Notes: generated from the sequence alone by a model not told the origin. DNA of 64,000 nt from Paramyrothecium sp. XJ0827 (GCA_020881915.1 JAJFPB010000001.1:4836001-4900000); one strand, 5' to 3'; positions 44,972 through 57,336 are shown, counted from the stretch's first letter. Made by a program: numbers and translations.

Positions 44972-47900
44972 ATGGATACGTTGCAACCCATTGCGACCGC
45001 CATGGACCACAGTGAAACCCAACAAAAGTCCGAGCCGCCTGCCTCGAATGATAGTGTCCAACCGACTTCAACGAGCGACGACCATGTTGTAACGGAGTCG
45101 CCGAGGATGGCACACGACTCCTTGGTCACGGTCCGGCTGTCCGAGCCGCCTGCTTTGACGCTGGACACTTCACTCTGCTCGGAGCCAATCCCGAATATTA
45201 TGGTGTTAACTGGAACTGATGGTGCCTCTACCGCCTCACCAGAGCTGTCTCCTACCGACGATGCGACCGGTCGAATTCGATCTACAGCCACCCTACTATC
45301 GGTCGACGCTCCCAGAAACCTCCAAGATGAGCTGGGCTCTTCTCAGAACGACGACGATGGTGACGGCTCGGACGATCAGGAAGAGGTGAACTGGGAGGCA
45401 TTGGAGAAAACGGAAGACGAGCAAGCCAAGGATGACGAGGCTGATAACGTACGCCACCACCCCGTGCGCTCCCGTGTGCTAGCAAAGATAACTAACATCC
45501 GATAAGTCGACCGCCCTGCTGCTAGCACGGCTGGAACAGGAAAATGCGAAGCTGGCTACCAACCCGAAGAGCATCAAAGTCCAGCCCACAGCGAAGACAA
45601 ACTCGAACAAACCACGTCCGCCTTCGATGGCGCAGCTTAGGCAGATGGTCAATGGACCAACACCCCCGGCCCTACGTTACTCAATGCTGCCTCCGCCTCC
45701 AATGACAGACTTGGAATTCTATTCGGCACTTGTCAAGGACTACCAGCAGACGGCCGCTCGCTTACCTACACTACTGTCGAATAAGATACGGAAAGGAATC
45801 CCCCCGCCTCTGAGGGGAGTCGTCTGGCAGAGCATGTCCGGCGCCCGCGATGCTGTCCTGGAGGAGCAGTACGAACGCCTCGGAGGGGAGTCAAGTCCTT
45901 ACGAGTTTATCATTGGCAAAGATCTCGGCCGAAGCTTTCCGGGCGTTGACATGTTCCGTGACCCCGAAGGCGATGGCCAGCGCATGCTGGGCCGTGTTCT
46001 GAAGTCATTCAGCTTGTACGACACCAAAATTGGTTATTGCCAAGGGCTTGCCTTTCTTGTTGGACCACTCCTGATGCACATGCCAGACAAACAGGCCTTT
46101 TGCGTGCTAGTAAGGTAAGTGCTGTCAATTGCCAGCGGCGTGCACGGGAAAAAGTCGTACTGACAGCCCTAGGCTAATGGAACGTTATGATCTACGTGCC
46201 TGCTTTCTACCTGATTTGTCGGGGTTGCATGTCCGTATCTACCAATTTCGAGAGCTGCTGCGTGAGTTTCTACCAGCTCTGTCTGCGCATTTAGAGGAGC
46301 TACAGGTGGACCCGGCCTACGTTTCACAGTGGTTCCTCAGCTTTTTTGCCGTGACATGCCCCTTGCCGATGCTGTTTCGAATCTACGATGTCCTTTTCGC
46401 CGAAGGCGCGTCGGAGACACTGATGCGGGTTGCGCTTTCGCTCATGGGGAAGAATGAGGCCAGGCTGCTAGCTTGTGGAGAGATGGAGGATGTTATGCAA
46501 CTCCTGCTGTCTCGTGGTCTATGGGACTGCTATCACTACAACGCGGACGAGTTTGTGCATGATTTTGTCAGTCTAAGCGGCGTGGTGACACGGGAGCGGC
46601 TGTCGCAGTTGGAACAGGGATACAGGGAATCACTGGTCGCGACCGTTAATGCGTCTCGAGCTTCGGCAATCACCACGGCAGCCACCCGATTTCTCGGACG
46701 TATTTGGGCAACGTCTTCTGTCATGTCGCCCCGAGGTCTCGGCCCAGGGCTGTCAGCGCCGTCACGACCCTTGAGCATGTTGCGTCGCAGCACATCGAAG
46801 CAGAGTCTAGCTTCGACACTGAACTCGATGGAGGCAAGTTCCGCCAGTGTAACTAGCTCGACATCCACGGAGGCAACCACGATATCGCGCGACTCAGCCA
46901 GCGCAGATGAGAACCTACCGAGCCGCGAGTCCACTCCTATTCCGCCCAAAACAGCAGTCAACATCAAGAATACAGACGACAGATACTTGCACAACCAGAT
47001 CGAGGATCTGCTGACTGCGCTGAGTGAGCTGCAGAGAAATCACACACTCTTGGCCAATCAACTCCAACAGGAACAGGAAGAGCGAGAGGAGGACCGCAAA
47101 GCGGTGCAGTCCCTCTTGAATGGGTTAAGACGAAAAGCCGGTGATGGTGCTGGCTCGACCGAGGGAGAGAAGCGAGGCTCTCGTGACCAGCAAGATGGCG
47201 AGATCGATGCGGACAGGGTCACACAGGATATCAGGCCCGAATCACAAGTTGATGCGGGCCAAGTGCCCTCGACGGAAGACCTTTCTGAGTTGCTGGAGCT
47301 CGTGGAAAGCCGCTTTGAAAAAGACACCAAAAAGCGTCGAACATCAACAATGCATTCGAAGGAACAGCTCCGGAACGAGTTGAATCAGACCAAGGACCAG
47401 CTGGCCAGTGCCAAGTCACAAAGCCAGGACCTTGGCCGCCAACTCCACGAATTGAATCAAGAGATGACAATGTTGAAGGAACAGCTGCGGGAGAGCCACG
47501 GACACGTCAGACTGCTGCATCAGGACAAGCAGAGACTGGAAAAGCAGATGCACAGCTTAAGAGGAAGAAGCGTGTCGAGCTCGACGGCAGACCCCTCGCA
47601 TCGTGAGCCGGATCCAGAATGGCCTGCCCGTGCCGGTGGCGGCGGGCTACGGGAGTTTAAGCTTGGGCGTAGTAGGTCTACGCCTACCAAAGCTGGAGGA
47701 CTCAACAGACGCATCTCATCACTATCGAAAGAAGCCACCCCGGCATCCGCACCAGCACCGGCCGCACCAAATGAGAATGAAGACCTGCTGCTAGAGCTTG
47801 CGCAGGCCAAGACGGCCGAGGCGATGGCGAAGCAAGAAGCGGAGGAAGCGAAGCAAAAGCTCGAAGCGCTTCGGAAAGCCATGAGCTCCGGCGCAACCGA

Positions 47901-48057
47901 CGCGTTTTCGGCGGCGGCCGCCACAGGATCGGTTGGCAAGCTTGGGCGTGCTGCCACACAAGGGGCGGCTGTGGCAAGCGAGAACAACGGCAAGCTTGTA
48001 GGAGCAGCGTCTACCCCCGCTCCAACTGGCGGAGGATTCTGGGGCTGGAGAAGATGA
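44972..48057 (+). CDS. GYP5: TBC-domain Rab GTPase-activating protein, Gyp5-like (3 exons)
   Basis: Predicted GAP that switches off a Rab/Ypt GTPase in secretory traffic, as yeast Gyp5 does for Ypt1 and Sec4. Exons 44972-45448, 45507-46114 and 46173-48057 give 989 aa. An acidic disordered N-terminus (about 160 residues) precedes the TBC domain at about 255-465, which starts KGIPPPLRGVVWQSM. It carries both catalytic fingers: the IxxDxxR arginine motif (I295, D298, R301) and the YCQG glutamine motif (Q338), followed by LMERYDLRACFLPDLSGLHV. Downstream are Ser/Thr-rich stretches, a long coiled coil (about 630-830, KEQLRNELNQTKDQLASAKS among others), and a second helix near the end. An alternative ATG lies ten codons in. 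The exact yeast equivalent (Gyp5 or Gyl1-like) is by family resemblance. Confidence 0.88.
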
Positions 48058-48975
48058 GGAAATAGAGAAGTCAAGAAATTGGGAACATTGACTATGGCTG
48101 TGGAGGGCTTGACATAAGGGCTCCAAACACACTGATTTACCATTGATGATGGATTATTGCAGCGCTTACCTGACATAGAAGAACTTTACATACGCGTGTT
48201 AAAAACTAGCATGGAGTTGTGGGAAACATGGGATACAATCAGATTATATTGAACCAACAGGGGGCCCGAGGCATAAGAGAGCGGTAGTCGATATGCACTT
48301 CCTCACCGCAACTCTGCTAGAAGTCTCGGCAATCAACTCGCTGCTCGCTCTCTACTGTGATGAATCAGTGCTTCCCAGTCTGTTCTCGAGAACACCAAAC
48401 CCCCCCTCTCCTAGCTGGAACTCCTGCATAAAAGAGGCGGCTCGGTCTGAAGTAATCAACAGCTTTGTAGGACCCGGATGCACTTGGAATGTTGTTGTAG
48501 GGAAGGTGAGGCGTCTTGAGGCCGGTACTACCCTTTGAAGATATCCCGGTTGATGGAAGCGATCTGGTGGGCCAGAAATGGCTGTGCCGAAAGCAATGGT
48601 GTGAGTGCATGAGTCCAGGTAGTTGGAGCGTTTATACCTTCCACAATATTGCCAATGATCTTGTTTACTTCCTCCGTCTTTTATTTATACTCTCGCCGAA
48701 TCAATTTTTTTTCGTTAATACTCTGAATGTGATTGGGTTGGTCTGCAGTGCTGCAGGCTACTGGATTGTTTGGTATTAGCGCGGATGGGTCCGGCTGGGT
48801 GGCTGCCGGGCAGAAAACACCGGGGCATAATTTCATTGGAGAAGGCCAGCCGGTTGGAGAGAAAGTCGTGATCGACCCGCGTCGCTGATGTGATCGCGTG
48901 GCCTTTGACCATAACGGGTTGGGGCCTTCCAACGGGCGGCGAGACACGCTTGCGTGTGCCACCGAAAGGCTTAAT

Positions 48976-49033
48976 GTAAGATACCTTACCTAAGGTAGAG
49001 TGCGGTAAAGTAAAGCATAAGTACCTTACCTCC
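48976..49033. repeat. TACCTTACCTAAGGTA motif island
   Basis: AAGATACCTTACCTAAGGTA is a near-palindromic copy of the interspersed motif, followed by GTACCTTACCTCC. It lies about 0.9 kb upstream of the RTN1 ATG. Confidence 0.55.
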
Positions 49034-49597
49034 CTGATGTAATGGAGTGTTCGACACGGTCCGAAGAAGAAGGCCAGGGAAAGGGCCGCCAGGTGTGGGC
49101 GGGACAAGGGACATGGGACAAGGTGCTGTAAATATGAATATCGTCATGGTTATCGCAAGGTCAAGCGGAAAATAACATGTGATGGCAGGGTGGGACAAAA
49201 AAAGAGGCCCGGTACCTGTGGGATACTTGGAGAGAACGTTCCCCGTGCCTCGCATGACGGCGTTGATGCACCGCTGACCACTAGCTGCACAAGCTACCGA
49301 TGCGGTACCGGTGCAGTACCGGCCCCCAAGCTCTCACATGAGCTGCGTCATTACTGAAGACCTGGGCCTGGCCAAGCTTGCTGCAGCTGCACCGCTGCCC
49401 CACCACCGGTTCCTCTAAGGGGTCAGCTAAGGTCAGGAAAAGAATGGACTGGAAAGTAGGTACCTGCGGCCACAGAGGGCACGGCCACAGGCACAGCGTC
49501 ACCACTGAATGAAATGTTGGATCCCATTCTTCCTTTTTTTCCCTTCTTCCTGCTGCTGCCCACTCAGGAACCCTCCCTTTTCCCACACTGACCTGAT

Positions 49598-49680
49598 CCT
49601 ACCTTACCTTATTCCATACCTTACATCACGTTTCCTGTGTCTCGTCTCGCATCCCTGACCTGACCTGACCTGACCTGACC
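49598..49680. repeat. TACCTTACC island followed by CTGAC pentamer array
   Basis: CCTACCTTACCTTATTCCAT at 49598 on, then about five uninterrupted CTGAC units at 49655-49680, with more diverged copies to about 49713. It lies 215-300 bp upstream of the RTN1 start, probably within its promoter or leader. Confidence 0.55.
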
Positions 49681-49893
49681 CAACCTGACTGACCCGGCCT
49701 GACCTCATCCCACCTACAACTACCTCTTATTTTCCCTCCGCCACAGTTCTCCCCCGAACCTCCCGTTCGACACTTCTTGCGCGCCCTCACACAAGCTTCG
49801 ACTGAGCTATCGCAGAGCTATCTCTCACCCTCTGAATTTAATCTCCTTACCTGCTACAAACAGCACAACCTCCCACCTCACAGCATCCTCACA

Positions 49894-51232
49894 ATGGCCG
49901 ACGCTGCCGGTGCTTCCCCGGCCCAGAATGGCGCCTCTCTCCTCGAGACAACCAAGACCAGTATGGTAAGCTTTGGGCCCTTGTTTCTCGTCAAGCTCTG
50001 CTTTTCACGATCTCGACTGACCAGATCTAGTTGTTGCCCGTGATAAACAACCGCCCACCCCGAAACTGACCTTATCACAGACGCCGCTGCTGCTTACAAC
50101 TCTGTAGCGCAAGGTACGTTATCGCGCCCCTCGCTTCTCCTGGAGCTTGCAACCCTCCCCTTCATACAACCCCCTCACTAACCACTTTCCTGCTAGGCCC
50201 CGTTGCCCAGAATGTCAAGAACGAGACCAACAAGGCTTCCGGCGAGTTCTCCAACCTCGCCGCTGCTCGCAAGACGCCCGCCAACCCTGCTGCCACCGGA
50301 CAGCCTCTCACTCACTACCATTCCTTCTTCTCCGAGCTCCTATCATGGAAGAACCCCCGTAAGTCGTGCCTCTGGCGATCTGCCTCGCTCCAAAGAGTGT
50401 CTTGAGCCCCTGTCGCTCACATGTTCCGTTTCTTAGGTGCTTCGGGCATTGCCTATGCTGCTATCATCTCCTTCATCTTCGCTGCTAGATATCTCGACCT
50501 GGTCCGCTGGGCCTTCAAGCTGACCTGGGTTGCCCTTGGTGTAACCGTTGCCGCCGAAGCAACTGGCAAGCTCGTTCTCAGCAATGGTCTCACGTCCCAG
50601 CTGCGCCCCCGCCGATACTACACAATTCCTCGCGAGACCTTGGATAACTTGATTGGTGACGTTCACGAGCTGATCAACTTCTTTGTCATCGAGGCACAGA
50701 GGATCTTGTTCGCCGAGAACCTCGCTGCTTCCGTTGCCGTAAGCACCATCTACAAAACTCAGAGGTAGAAGAGCCCGAACTAATGAGCACACAGGCTGGT
50801 CTCTCTGCATTCATCTCCTACTACCTGATCAAGATCGTCCCTTACTGGGGTCTTGCTCTTCTCTCCACCACCGTCCTCTTCTTCGCTCCCTTGGTTTACA
50901 CCACCAACCAGGAGCTCATCGACCACCACCTCAAGAATGCTTCTGATGTCATCAACGCCCAGACTTCCCAGGTCCGAAACGTTGCCGGCAAGCAGGCCGA
51001 GCAGGTTGCCGCCATCAGCAAGCAGTATGCTGGTGACTACACGGCCAAGGTTCAGGATCTGCTTGGAAACCGCAGCGTCTCCGGCTCTGCTCCCACCAAG
51101 GCACCTGAGTTCCCCACTCCCCCTACCGAGGAGCCCCGCAAGACTGCCGTCGATACCAAGGCCCCCGTCGATGTCCCGACGGAGCCTGTTGTCACCGAAG
51201 AGGACACCCTTCGCTCCGTTCCCGCCTCTTAG
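49894..51232 (+). CDS. RTN1: Reticulon-like ER-shaping protein Rtn1 (5 exons)
   Basis: Reticulon-homology protein that inserts wedge-like hairpins into the ER membrane to bend it into tubules. Exons 49894-49960, 50081-50113, 50197-50358, 50437-50738 and 50795-51232 give 333 aa. The reticulon domain covers about residues 70-250. It starts QPLTHYHSFFSELLSWKNPR, with two long hydrophobic hairpins (SGIAYAAIISFIFAARYLDL; LIKIVPYWGLALLSTTVLFF) separated by a charged loop that includes DVHELINFFVIEAQRILFAE. The C-terminus is Pro/Thr-rich and acidic. The first intron needs the donor GTATGG; a stronger-looking GTAAGC five bases further on would put exon 2 out of frame. It is convergent with BMS1. Confidence 0.92.
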
Positions 51233-51848
51233 ATTAGAACAGGGACGACGGCGGCTTAAATACGTAGGATATACCGTGCGGCAAGCAAGGAAAACATTCC
51301 CGAATTTGTTGCAACGGTTCCTTGTGTTGAGCAAGGATTTTGCGAGGACAATGGCGACTGGCTGTCCTGAAATGTACGAGGCTTGCAGTAGGCAAGGAGA
51401 AACGAACCGTGACGAGACACGTTTGTTATGGACACAAAGGGGGATCGTGGAGTGACGACAGACGGAGCAACCATGGGCCGAGTTTGTGCAATCACGAGAG
51501 GGGAGTCCCCTAATGGATGGAAAGATACGCGATAATGGACGAAGGGCGGTGGCACGGGGGAGTAGTACGAATCGATTTCCTTGGGTCTTGAAGATGCGAG
51601 TATTAGGCTTCAGGGAATCCTTACCTCGAATGTATTCTGGTGTTTCCGGTTTGTACAATGTTGCGCTTGTCAGGGAGCTGGTAGGTAGGAAATTTCTCTT
51701 AGCCTGTAGGTGAGACTGCGCAATAACATCACTGGCATTGATCTTCGAAAGAACCTTTTTTTCCCCACCTCTACTCCGTAAAGACAGCCAGAAATCTGCC
51801 GCCTGTCTATGCTGTATATATACAAGTGCGAGATGACGGGCAAAGCAA
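51233..51848. other. Convergent 3' spacer
   Basis: Spacer of 0.6 kb between the stops of RTN1 and BMS1. One GGTAGGTAGG copy near 51680. No gene seen. Confidence 0.5.
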
Positions 51849-54800
51849 TCACCTTCTTCGCTTGCCGCCACCGCCGCCGCCGCCGTCGTCCTCGGCGGCG
51901 TTCCTTTTCCTGCCGTTCTTGCGCCAGAACTCCTTGGTCTCCCGCTTCTCCCTGGCCTCCTTCTTCTCCTCGTTGGCGGCCATCTTCTTCTTGAAGGCGG
52001 CGCGGTTCTCCTCCTTCTTGGCGCGGCGCTTGGCGGCGGCGTCGTTGCGGACGGTGAGCAGCTGCTGCATGAGGGCGCGGGCCTTTTTCTCCTCGGAGCC
52101 GCCGACGACGACGGCGCGCTTCTGCATGTACGTCTCCTTCTTCTGCTTCTTGGTCTGGACGATCTGGGACTTGAAGGGCAGGTCGGCGGCGAGGGCGCGG
52201 GGCACGCGCAGCGGGTTGAAGTGGCGGGTCTCGCGCTCGATCTTGCGGTACTGGCTGTTCTTGAGCTGGGGCGCCGTCAGGCCCTGGTCGCGGCGGACCT
52301 GGCCGGTGAGGCGCATGGCGCGCCAGCCGATGCGCTCGGTGACGGGGTTGTAGAAGCGGTGCGGCTTGACGGGGTACCAGGCGCGCAGGAAGACGATGTC
52401 GCTGAGCAGGATCTTGTCCTCAAAGGTGGCGCGGAAGTGGCCCTCGGGCTTGGAGAGGGCGCGCTTGATCTGGCCGCGGATGCCCGAGACGGTCTTGATG
52501 GCGGCGCCCTCGAACTTTGCGATCTCGAGCGACGAGTTGAACATGTCCTTGATGAAGGCGGTGTTCTTGAAGATCTTGTAGGGGGCGCCCGTCAGCTTGA
52601 GCTTCTTGACGATCTCGGTGGACTCGTCGACGCTGAGGACGGTGCCCGTGGCGGCGATGCGGAAGCCCGGGTTCTCGGCCGACATGGAGTTGAAGCAGAC
52701 GAAGCCGCTGTTGGGGGCGATGAGGGGCCCGTAGAAGGTGCCGAAGCAGTGCATGTGCTCGGGCGTGTACTTGAGCATGCGGTTGCGCGTGCGCGAGTCG
52801 GAGATGCTGTAGACGGGCAGCGTCTGGAAGCGGCGCCAGCCGAGCGAGAAGATGAGCGGGTCGTTGGTCTTGAGGATCTTCTTGTGCCACCGGTGCCGCT
52901 TGATGCGCACCTGCACGAAGCCCCAGCGGTCCTCGGTCGCCGACAGCCCGCCCACGACGACGGGCAGCCGCGCGTCGAACCGCGTCACGAACTCGGCCGG
53001 CACGCCCTCGAGCACGAGCTTGGCGTACTTGCCCGCCCGGAGGCCCTCGACCGCTACGCGCTGCCGCTCGTCGAGGTTCTCGAACTCCTCCTTGTTGATG
53101 TCGAGCTGCTTCTGGATCATGGCCTTCTGCGCGTCGTACCAGTCGTCCTCGCCGAACTCCTGGATGTCGCCGCCGTCGCGCCGCGCCGTCGCCTTGTCGT
53201 TGAGGAAGCCGTCCCTGTCCTCCTCCTCGAACCGCATCTTGAGCTCCTCCTTGCGCTTGGCGTTCTTCTCGCGCTCCGCCTCGATGTCCTCGGGCGTGGG
53301 CTGCTGCGGCGCCGCTGCGGCCGGCTCGGCCTCGAGATCTTCAAAGACGCCGTCGCCTTCGTCGTCCTCGTTGTCGTCGCCGAAGCCGTCAAAGTCACCG
53401 TCCTCGTCCATCTCATCATCGTCGTCTCCGCCCCGCCGGCTCAAATCAGCCGTCGAGAATCTTTTGCGCAGGGCCTCGATGCTGTCTGCCATCGCCCACT
53501 TGGCTGCAAGGTCTTCGTAATCGTATTGGGGTATCGAGCGGTCCTCCACCACGTCTTCCTTCTCCTGCTTGGACTTTTTGAAGAATCCTTCATCATCCGA
53601 GTCTTCGATGTTTTCTTCCTCTGGCTCCTCGTCGTCCTCGCCTCGCCATCTCTTCAGGGCATCCTCTGGACTAATGCTGTCATCGTAGATGTACCTGGCA
53701 AGATCTCCTGTGTGATACGACCGCCTCCTGCCATGCAGTTTCAATGCCTTGCCTTGGAGGTCGTCCTTCCATCTCAAAGCGGCAGCCTCCTCGTCAGAGT
53801 CGTACTCCTCATCATCCTCGAAATCCTCATCAGGGTCTGTTATTGAGCCAAGATCCGAGTCACTGTCCGCAAAGGCAATATCCTCTTCGCCTCCTTCCTT
53901 GTCTGCATTCTTTTGGAACATTTTGCCGAGCTTCTTCTCGCTGAACTCAGCCTCCTCATCTGGGTCCTCCTCGTCACTGCCACTAACGAAGCCCTCGTCT
54001 TCTTGGGGTAATTCATCGTCGGAGGCATCACGTTCAGCGAACCGGGCTCTCCGTTGTTCTTTTCTTCCCGTGTTTTCCTCTTCAGCAACCTCCTTGACTT
54101 GCTCTCCGCCTTCGAACAGCTGGACGCCCTCATCTGTTTGACCGAGAAGTCTGCGCTCGGCCTGTAGGTTAACAATCATCTCCTCGCCCTCGCCGCGCTC
54201 TGGGTCATCGACATCTTTGTCGAAAGTGAAGCCCTTTTCTCTGGTGATCCAGACGGCATCGCCGTCGATTTTCAAGCCACCGCGGTCCGACATGGGCGCA
54301 TGAAGTTTCTTTTCCTTCTCATCTAACCTCCTCCGACCCGTCTTGCCTGCAATCTTCGCAAGGGCCAACTCCATGGCCGGAGTCGGACAAGGATCGGGAA
54401 GTACCTCGATATTGGCAACTGAAAAGTCTCCAAGTCCGGGGACGTGAATGCGCTGCCCCTGAGAGGCAAAGTTGGTACCACGCAGATAACCTGACAGGAC
54501 TATCGATCGGTCGCACTTGGGGTCTTCTTCGATTTTAGTGGGGTGCGTGATATCGCGGAAGCTGTCGATGATGCTGTAGGGATGCGAGTTTCTCCAGATC
54601 AGAGGGCGAGGGTTCTTCATGACGGACAAGAAGCGCGACAGATTGTGGATTTCTCGGTCGGGGTAGCGGCCGTTCATGACGCCGGAGAGATAGAACAGGT
54701 GGGCGCCTTGGTACAACTCGGTCCACAGCCTGCGCTTGAGTCGCTTCTTGGCATCCTTGAGGGCCTGGGGTTTGCGGAAAAGGTCCAGATGCGTGAGGAC

Positions 54801-55437
54801 ACCAAAGACATTGCCAGGCATACCGGTGGCGGCGAGAACGTTGAGGAACTCCATGGTCTCCATCTCAAAGCCGAAGTTGCCGTCAATCATGAGCAGGATA
54901 ATGTCGGCAACCTTGGCGATATCAACCATGGCCTCTAGCTCATTCGGACACTCGATGAAGGTTAGACGCTGCTTTTTGGACGTGACGACGGTAATGGGTC
55001 CCTGAGGGTCGGAAATGGTTTCCTTCGCATATCGTCGAATCAGCGACTTGAGGAGCGTCGTCTTGCCGACGCCGGGAGGGCCGACGATGGCGACGAGGCG
55101 TGGAGGGGCCTCATCGGGAAGGCGATCAACGAGGGGGACATGGAGGCGCTTCTCTTTGATCTAGCACAAAAGACACTGTTAGTACGAGGCGCAAAGAGAG
55201 CATAGTTTGACTGTTGGAAGAGAAGCGTACATCTTGAGAGCGGGCAGCGGTTCGCTGAAGTTTGCCCGGACGTGCGAAGGCGAAGGCTTTGGGATTCGGT
55301 TCTAGGCCGGGCGTGTTAGCAAGGGTTCGTTCTGCCTGGCGGGGGAAGGCATGTAATCGCAAAGACTCACCTCCGGTATGCTGTGGCTTCTTCTTCTCCT
55401 TGGACTTGCGATGCGGTTTGTGCACCTGGTCCTCCAT
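51849..55437 (-). CDS. BMS1: Ribosome biogenesis GTPase Bms1 (3 exons)
   Basis: Nucleolar GTPase that drives early 18S rRNA processing and 40S assembly in the SSU processome, working with Rcl1. Exons (minus): 55437-55371, 55301-55231 and 55160-51849, giving 1,149 aa, near the usual 1,150-1,190. The N-terminus is basic (HKPHRKSKEKKKPQH). The P-loop GPPGVGKT is at residues 73-80, followed by the translation-factor-like GTPase core (ILLMIDGNFGFEMETMEFLN; VFGVLTHLDLFRKP). A long Asp/Glu-rich middle (about 370-680) precedes the conserved C-terminal AARP2CN/Bms1-Tsr1 domain (HMHCFGTFYGPLIAPNSGFV; FLRAWYPVKPHRFYNPVTER). The tail is very basic. The 3' half is extremely GC-rich, producing a 541-codon antisense shadow. 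Confidence 0.97.
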
Positions 55438-56986
55438 GATTGCGCCTCTTGGTCGTCGCTAGCAACCCTGGTCTACAGTGGTTCAAGAAAAATTTCCCCC
55501 AATTGCGGGTAGACAAGAAAAAAGACGGATGGCCATCTTATCGATAAGAAATTCTTGTGGAGATCTAGACGATAAGACGAGGCACGATAAGCTACCCAGC
55601 CTGACTGGCTGATGCGACACGCGACCGACGTCTTTGGTGGAGACGGTTGGCGGGAGAGGCTCGCCGCTTGGCTTTTGGCTTGACTGCCATTTTGGGACAT
55701 GAGAGTCATGGAGGGCCTCTGCCTCGACCAATGTCGTTCCAATTGAACAATTCAAGTTGATATTGCCTAGACTTTTGGAACGCATTGTAGAGGACAATTC
55801 AGTTCAATCAAATGACCTTGAATTCAATTCCTTGTCCTGTAGATTCCACCTACGAATTGGACACGAATTGCTCGGTGACGTCGCGCGTGCAAACAATCAT
55901 TCACCGTCCAGTTCTCACGTCACGAGAAAGAAGGATCACGGAAGGATGCAAGGCAATGGGGATGGCATGGAGAGCAACTGATCAGTGGAGACGTCGGCAC
56001 GACAATTCAACCCCCGCACCACATCGCGAATGACAAGAGAGCTCCGCCCTCTCCAAAACTGTCCGTGAGTCAAAAGCAGGGAATCATGGGGAGAAGAGTC
56101 ATTCGGTAAAAACCAACCGATACGAGTGAAATGCGACACCCTACTCTAGCAACTACCTACCTATTTTGTTAGTGGTTTTGCGGCGTAGTCCAGTCATCTT
56201 TTTCCCGATTTGATCACTTTATTATTTTAACTACTTTTTTTTTTCCATTGTCGCCAACCCCACCCGCCATTTTCCAGTGTCTTCGAGCACCGCCCAGTTG
56301 CCTGGGAGCGGTCTGTATCCACAGCCGCGGCGGGTACAATACCCTGCGACCCCTCGTGTGGGGTCCGCAGGCTCGGCTCCCGCAGGCTGCATCCAGAACG
56401 TGCAATTAGTCTACGTAGGCCGACACGCAAAGTCACGCCCGAGGGCCCCAGGGTGGACGTCAGCCAATCTTAATTCAAGCAGACACAGAGCAGTCGGATG
56501 AAAATTCGAACACCATTTGGTCCTGGGCTGCTCAGCCCACCGCCGTAGTGATTACCAAGACAATGATCTGCTACGTAGTGTCTTTTCGTGGCTTGTCGTC
56601 ATGAGTCACGCAATTTCCTGTCAGAGCCGCCTACCATGCCGTCTTCGTCTGAGAAACTGTCCCACACCATCAATTTGCCTGCGTGCAGGCACCCGGTGAT
56701 ACGCAGTCAGCAAGTTTACCATTGCGCGGCGCTTGGCAAGGGTGTGTGGCCGAGAGTCGATGCTACCTTGAGTGAAGCTATCTCATGTTTGACGCTTTGT
56801 TGATCCTGCCGCAACAATGTCTATAAGTAGTCGTGATCCCATTTCCTGTAGTCCATGCCTTCATCTTCACACAGCCAAACCAGCAAGCAATCACACATCT
56901 TCTGCTCCTCAGAGCCAAATTTTCAGCCAACAATCTCTACAACTCCTACAAACACATACACAATCACCACTCCTCCCACTTCCACA
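55438..56986. other. Divergent intergenic region
   Basis: Spacer of 1.55 kb between BMS1 (minus) and the small gene at 56987 (plus). It includes an AT-rich stretch with a T-run near 56220-56245, and the TATA box and CA-rich leader of the small gene at its right end. Nothing else recognised. Confidence 0.5.
56822..56830 (+). promoter_or_regulatory. TATA box of small gene
   Basis: TATAAGTAG lies 165 bp upstream of the ATG at 56987. It is followed by a long CA/CT-rich, G-poor leader (for example ACAAACACATACACAATCAC), typical of strongly expressed or stress-induced fungal genes. Confidence 0.5.
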
Positions 56987-57336
56987 ATGTCGGCCAACGT
57001 CAACAACCTCTCCGCTGTTTCTTGTAAGACCCATCTCTAACAGCCCTTCCGATACCAAGTGAACTGGCAAACATGACTTACACGCCTTGACATCTAGTCT
57101 TGTCCGTTGCAGACCGAAAGCATGCTCAGTCGTTGATCAGCGCTGCCTCCAGCAACTCGAACCAGCAGAAGCGACAGCAAGACCACGCGGAGACGGCCTC
57201 CATCGCTTCGTCTTCGTCTTCCTCGGCCTTGCTCAAGGGCGACGAGAAGCCCAGCGTCAGCCGCTCAAGTCAAAACCTGGATCCCAAGAAGCTTCAGGCA
57301 CAGGGCTTCATGTCTCAAATCCGATTTTCCATGTAA
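56987..57336 (+). CDS. Small Ser-rich protein, 91 aa (2 exons)
   Basis: Not recognised as a known family. Exon 1 is 56987-57023 (MSANVNNLSAVS plus one base), and exon 2 is 57098-57336 using the CATCTAG acceptor, giving 91 aa. A second acceptor, GTTGCAG at 57106-57112, is also in frame and would give 86 aa. The body reads ADRKHAQSLISAASSNSNQQ, followed by a Lys/Gln stretch, a poly-Ser run (SIASSSSSSALL), and a C-terminus PKKLQAQGFMSQIRFSM. It is hydrophilic, probably disordered and cytosolic or nuclear, with no signal peptide. A TATA box and CA-rich leader suggest strong or regulated expression. It is convergent with ASK1, with about 290 bp between the stops. Confidence 0.65.

Larger units (their letters stand above)
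48058..49893. other. Intergenic region between the TBC gene and RTN1
   Basis: Spacer of 1.8 kb in tandem orientation. It includes motif islands at 48976-49033 and 49598-49624, a CTGAC pentamer tandem repeat at 49655-49680 and a CT-rich leader before RTN1. A GGTACCGGTGCAGTACCGGC stretch near 49303 is partly palindromic. No gene recognised. Confidence 0.5.

Noticed and set aside
44537..45061. 175-codon minus-strand frame before the TBC gene
   Set aside because: It overlaps the TBC start antisense, has no motif, and its translation looks random.
52221..53846. 541-codon open frame on the plus strand
   Set aside because: It is antisense to BMS1 in its very GC-rich, C-ending-codon part. The translation is low-complexity Leu/Val/Asp/Glu/Ala, and BMS1 homology is unambiguous.
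8468..55370. Six introns that are multiples of three without stops (in both later MFS genes, the APSES gene and BMS1)
   Set aside because: About one third of short introns are multiples of three and many 20-codon stretches lack stops by chance, so about five of the 37 or so introns here are expected. Not an excess.
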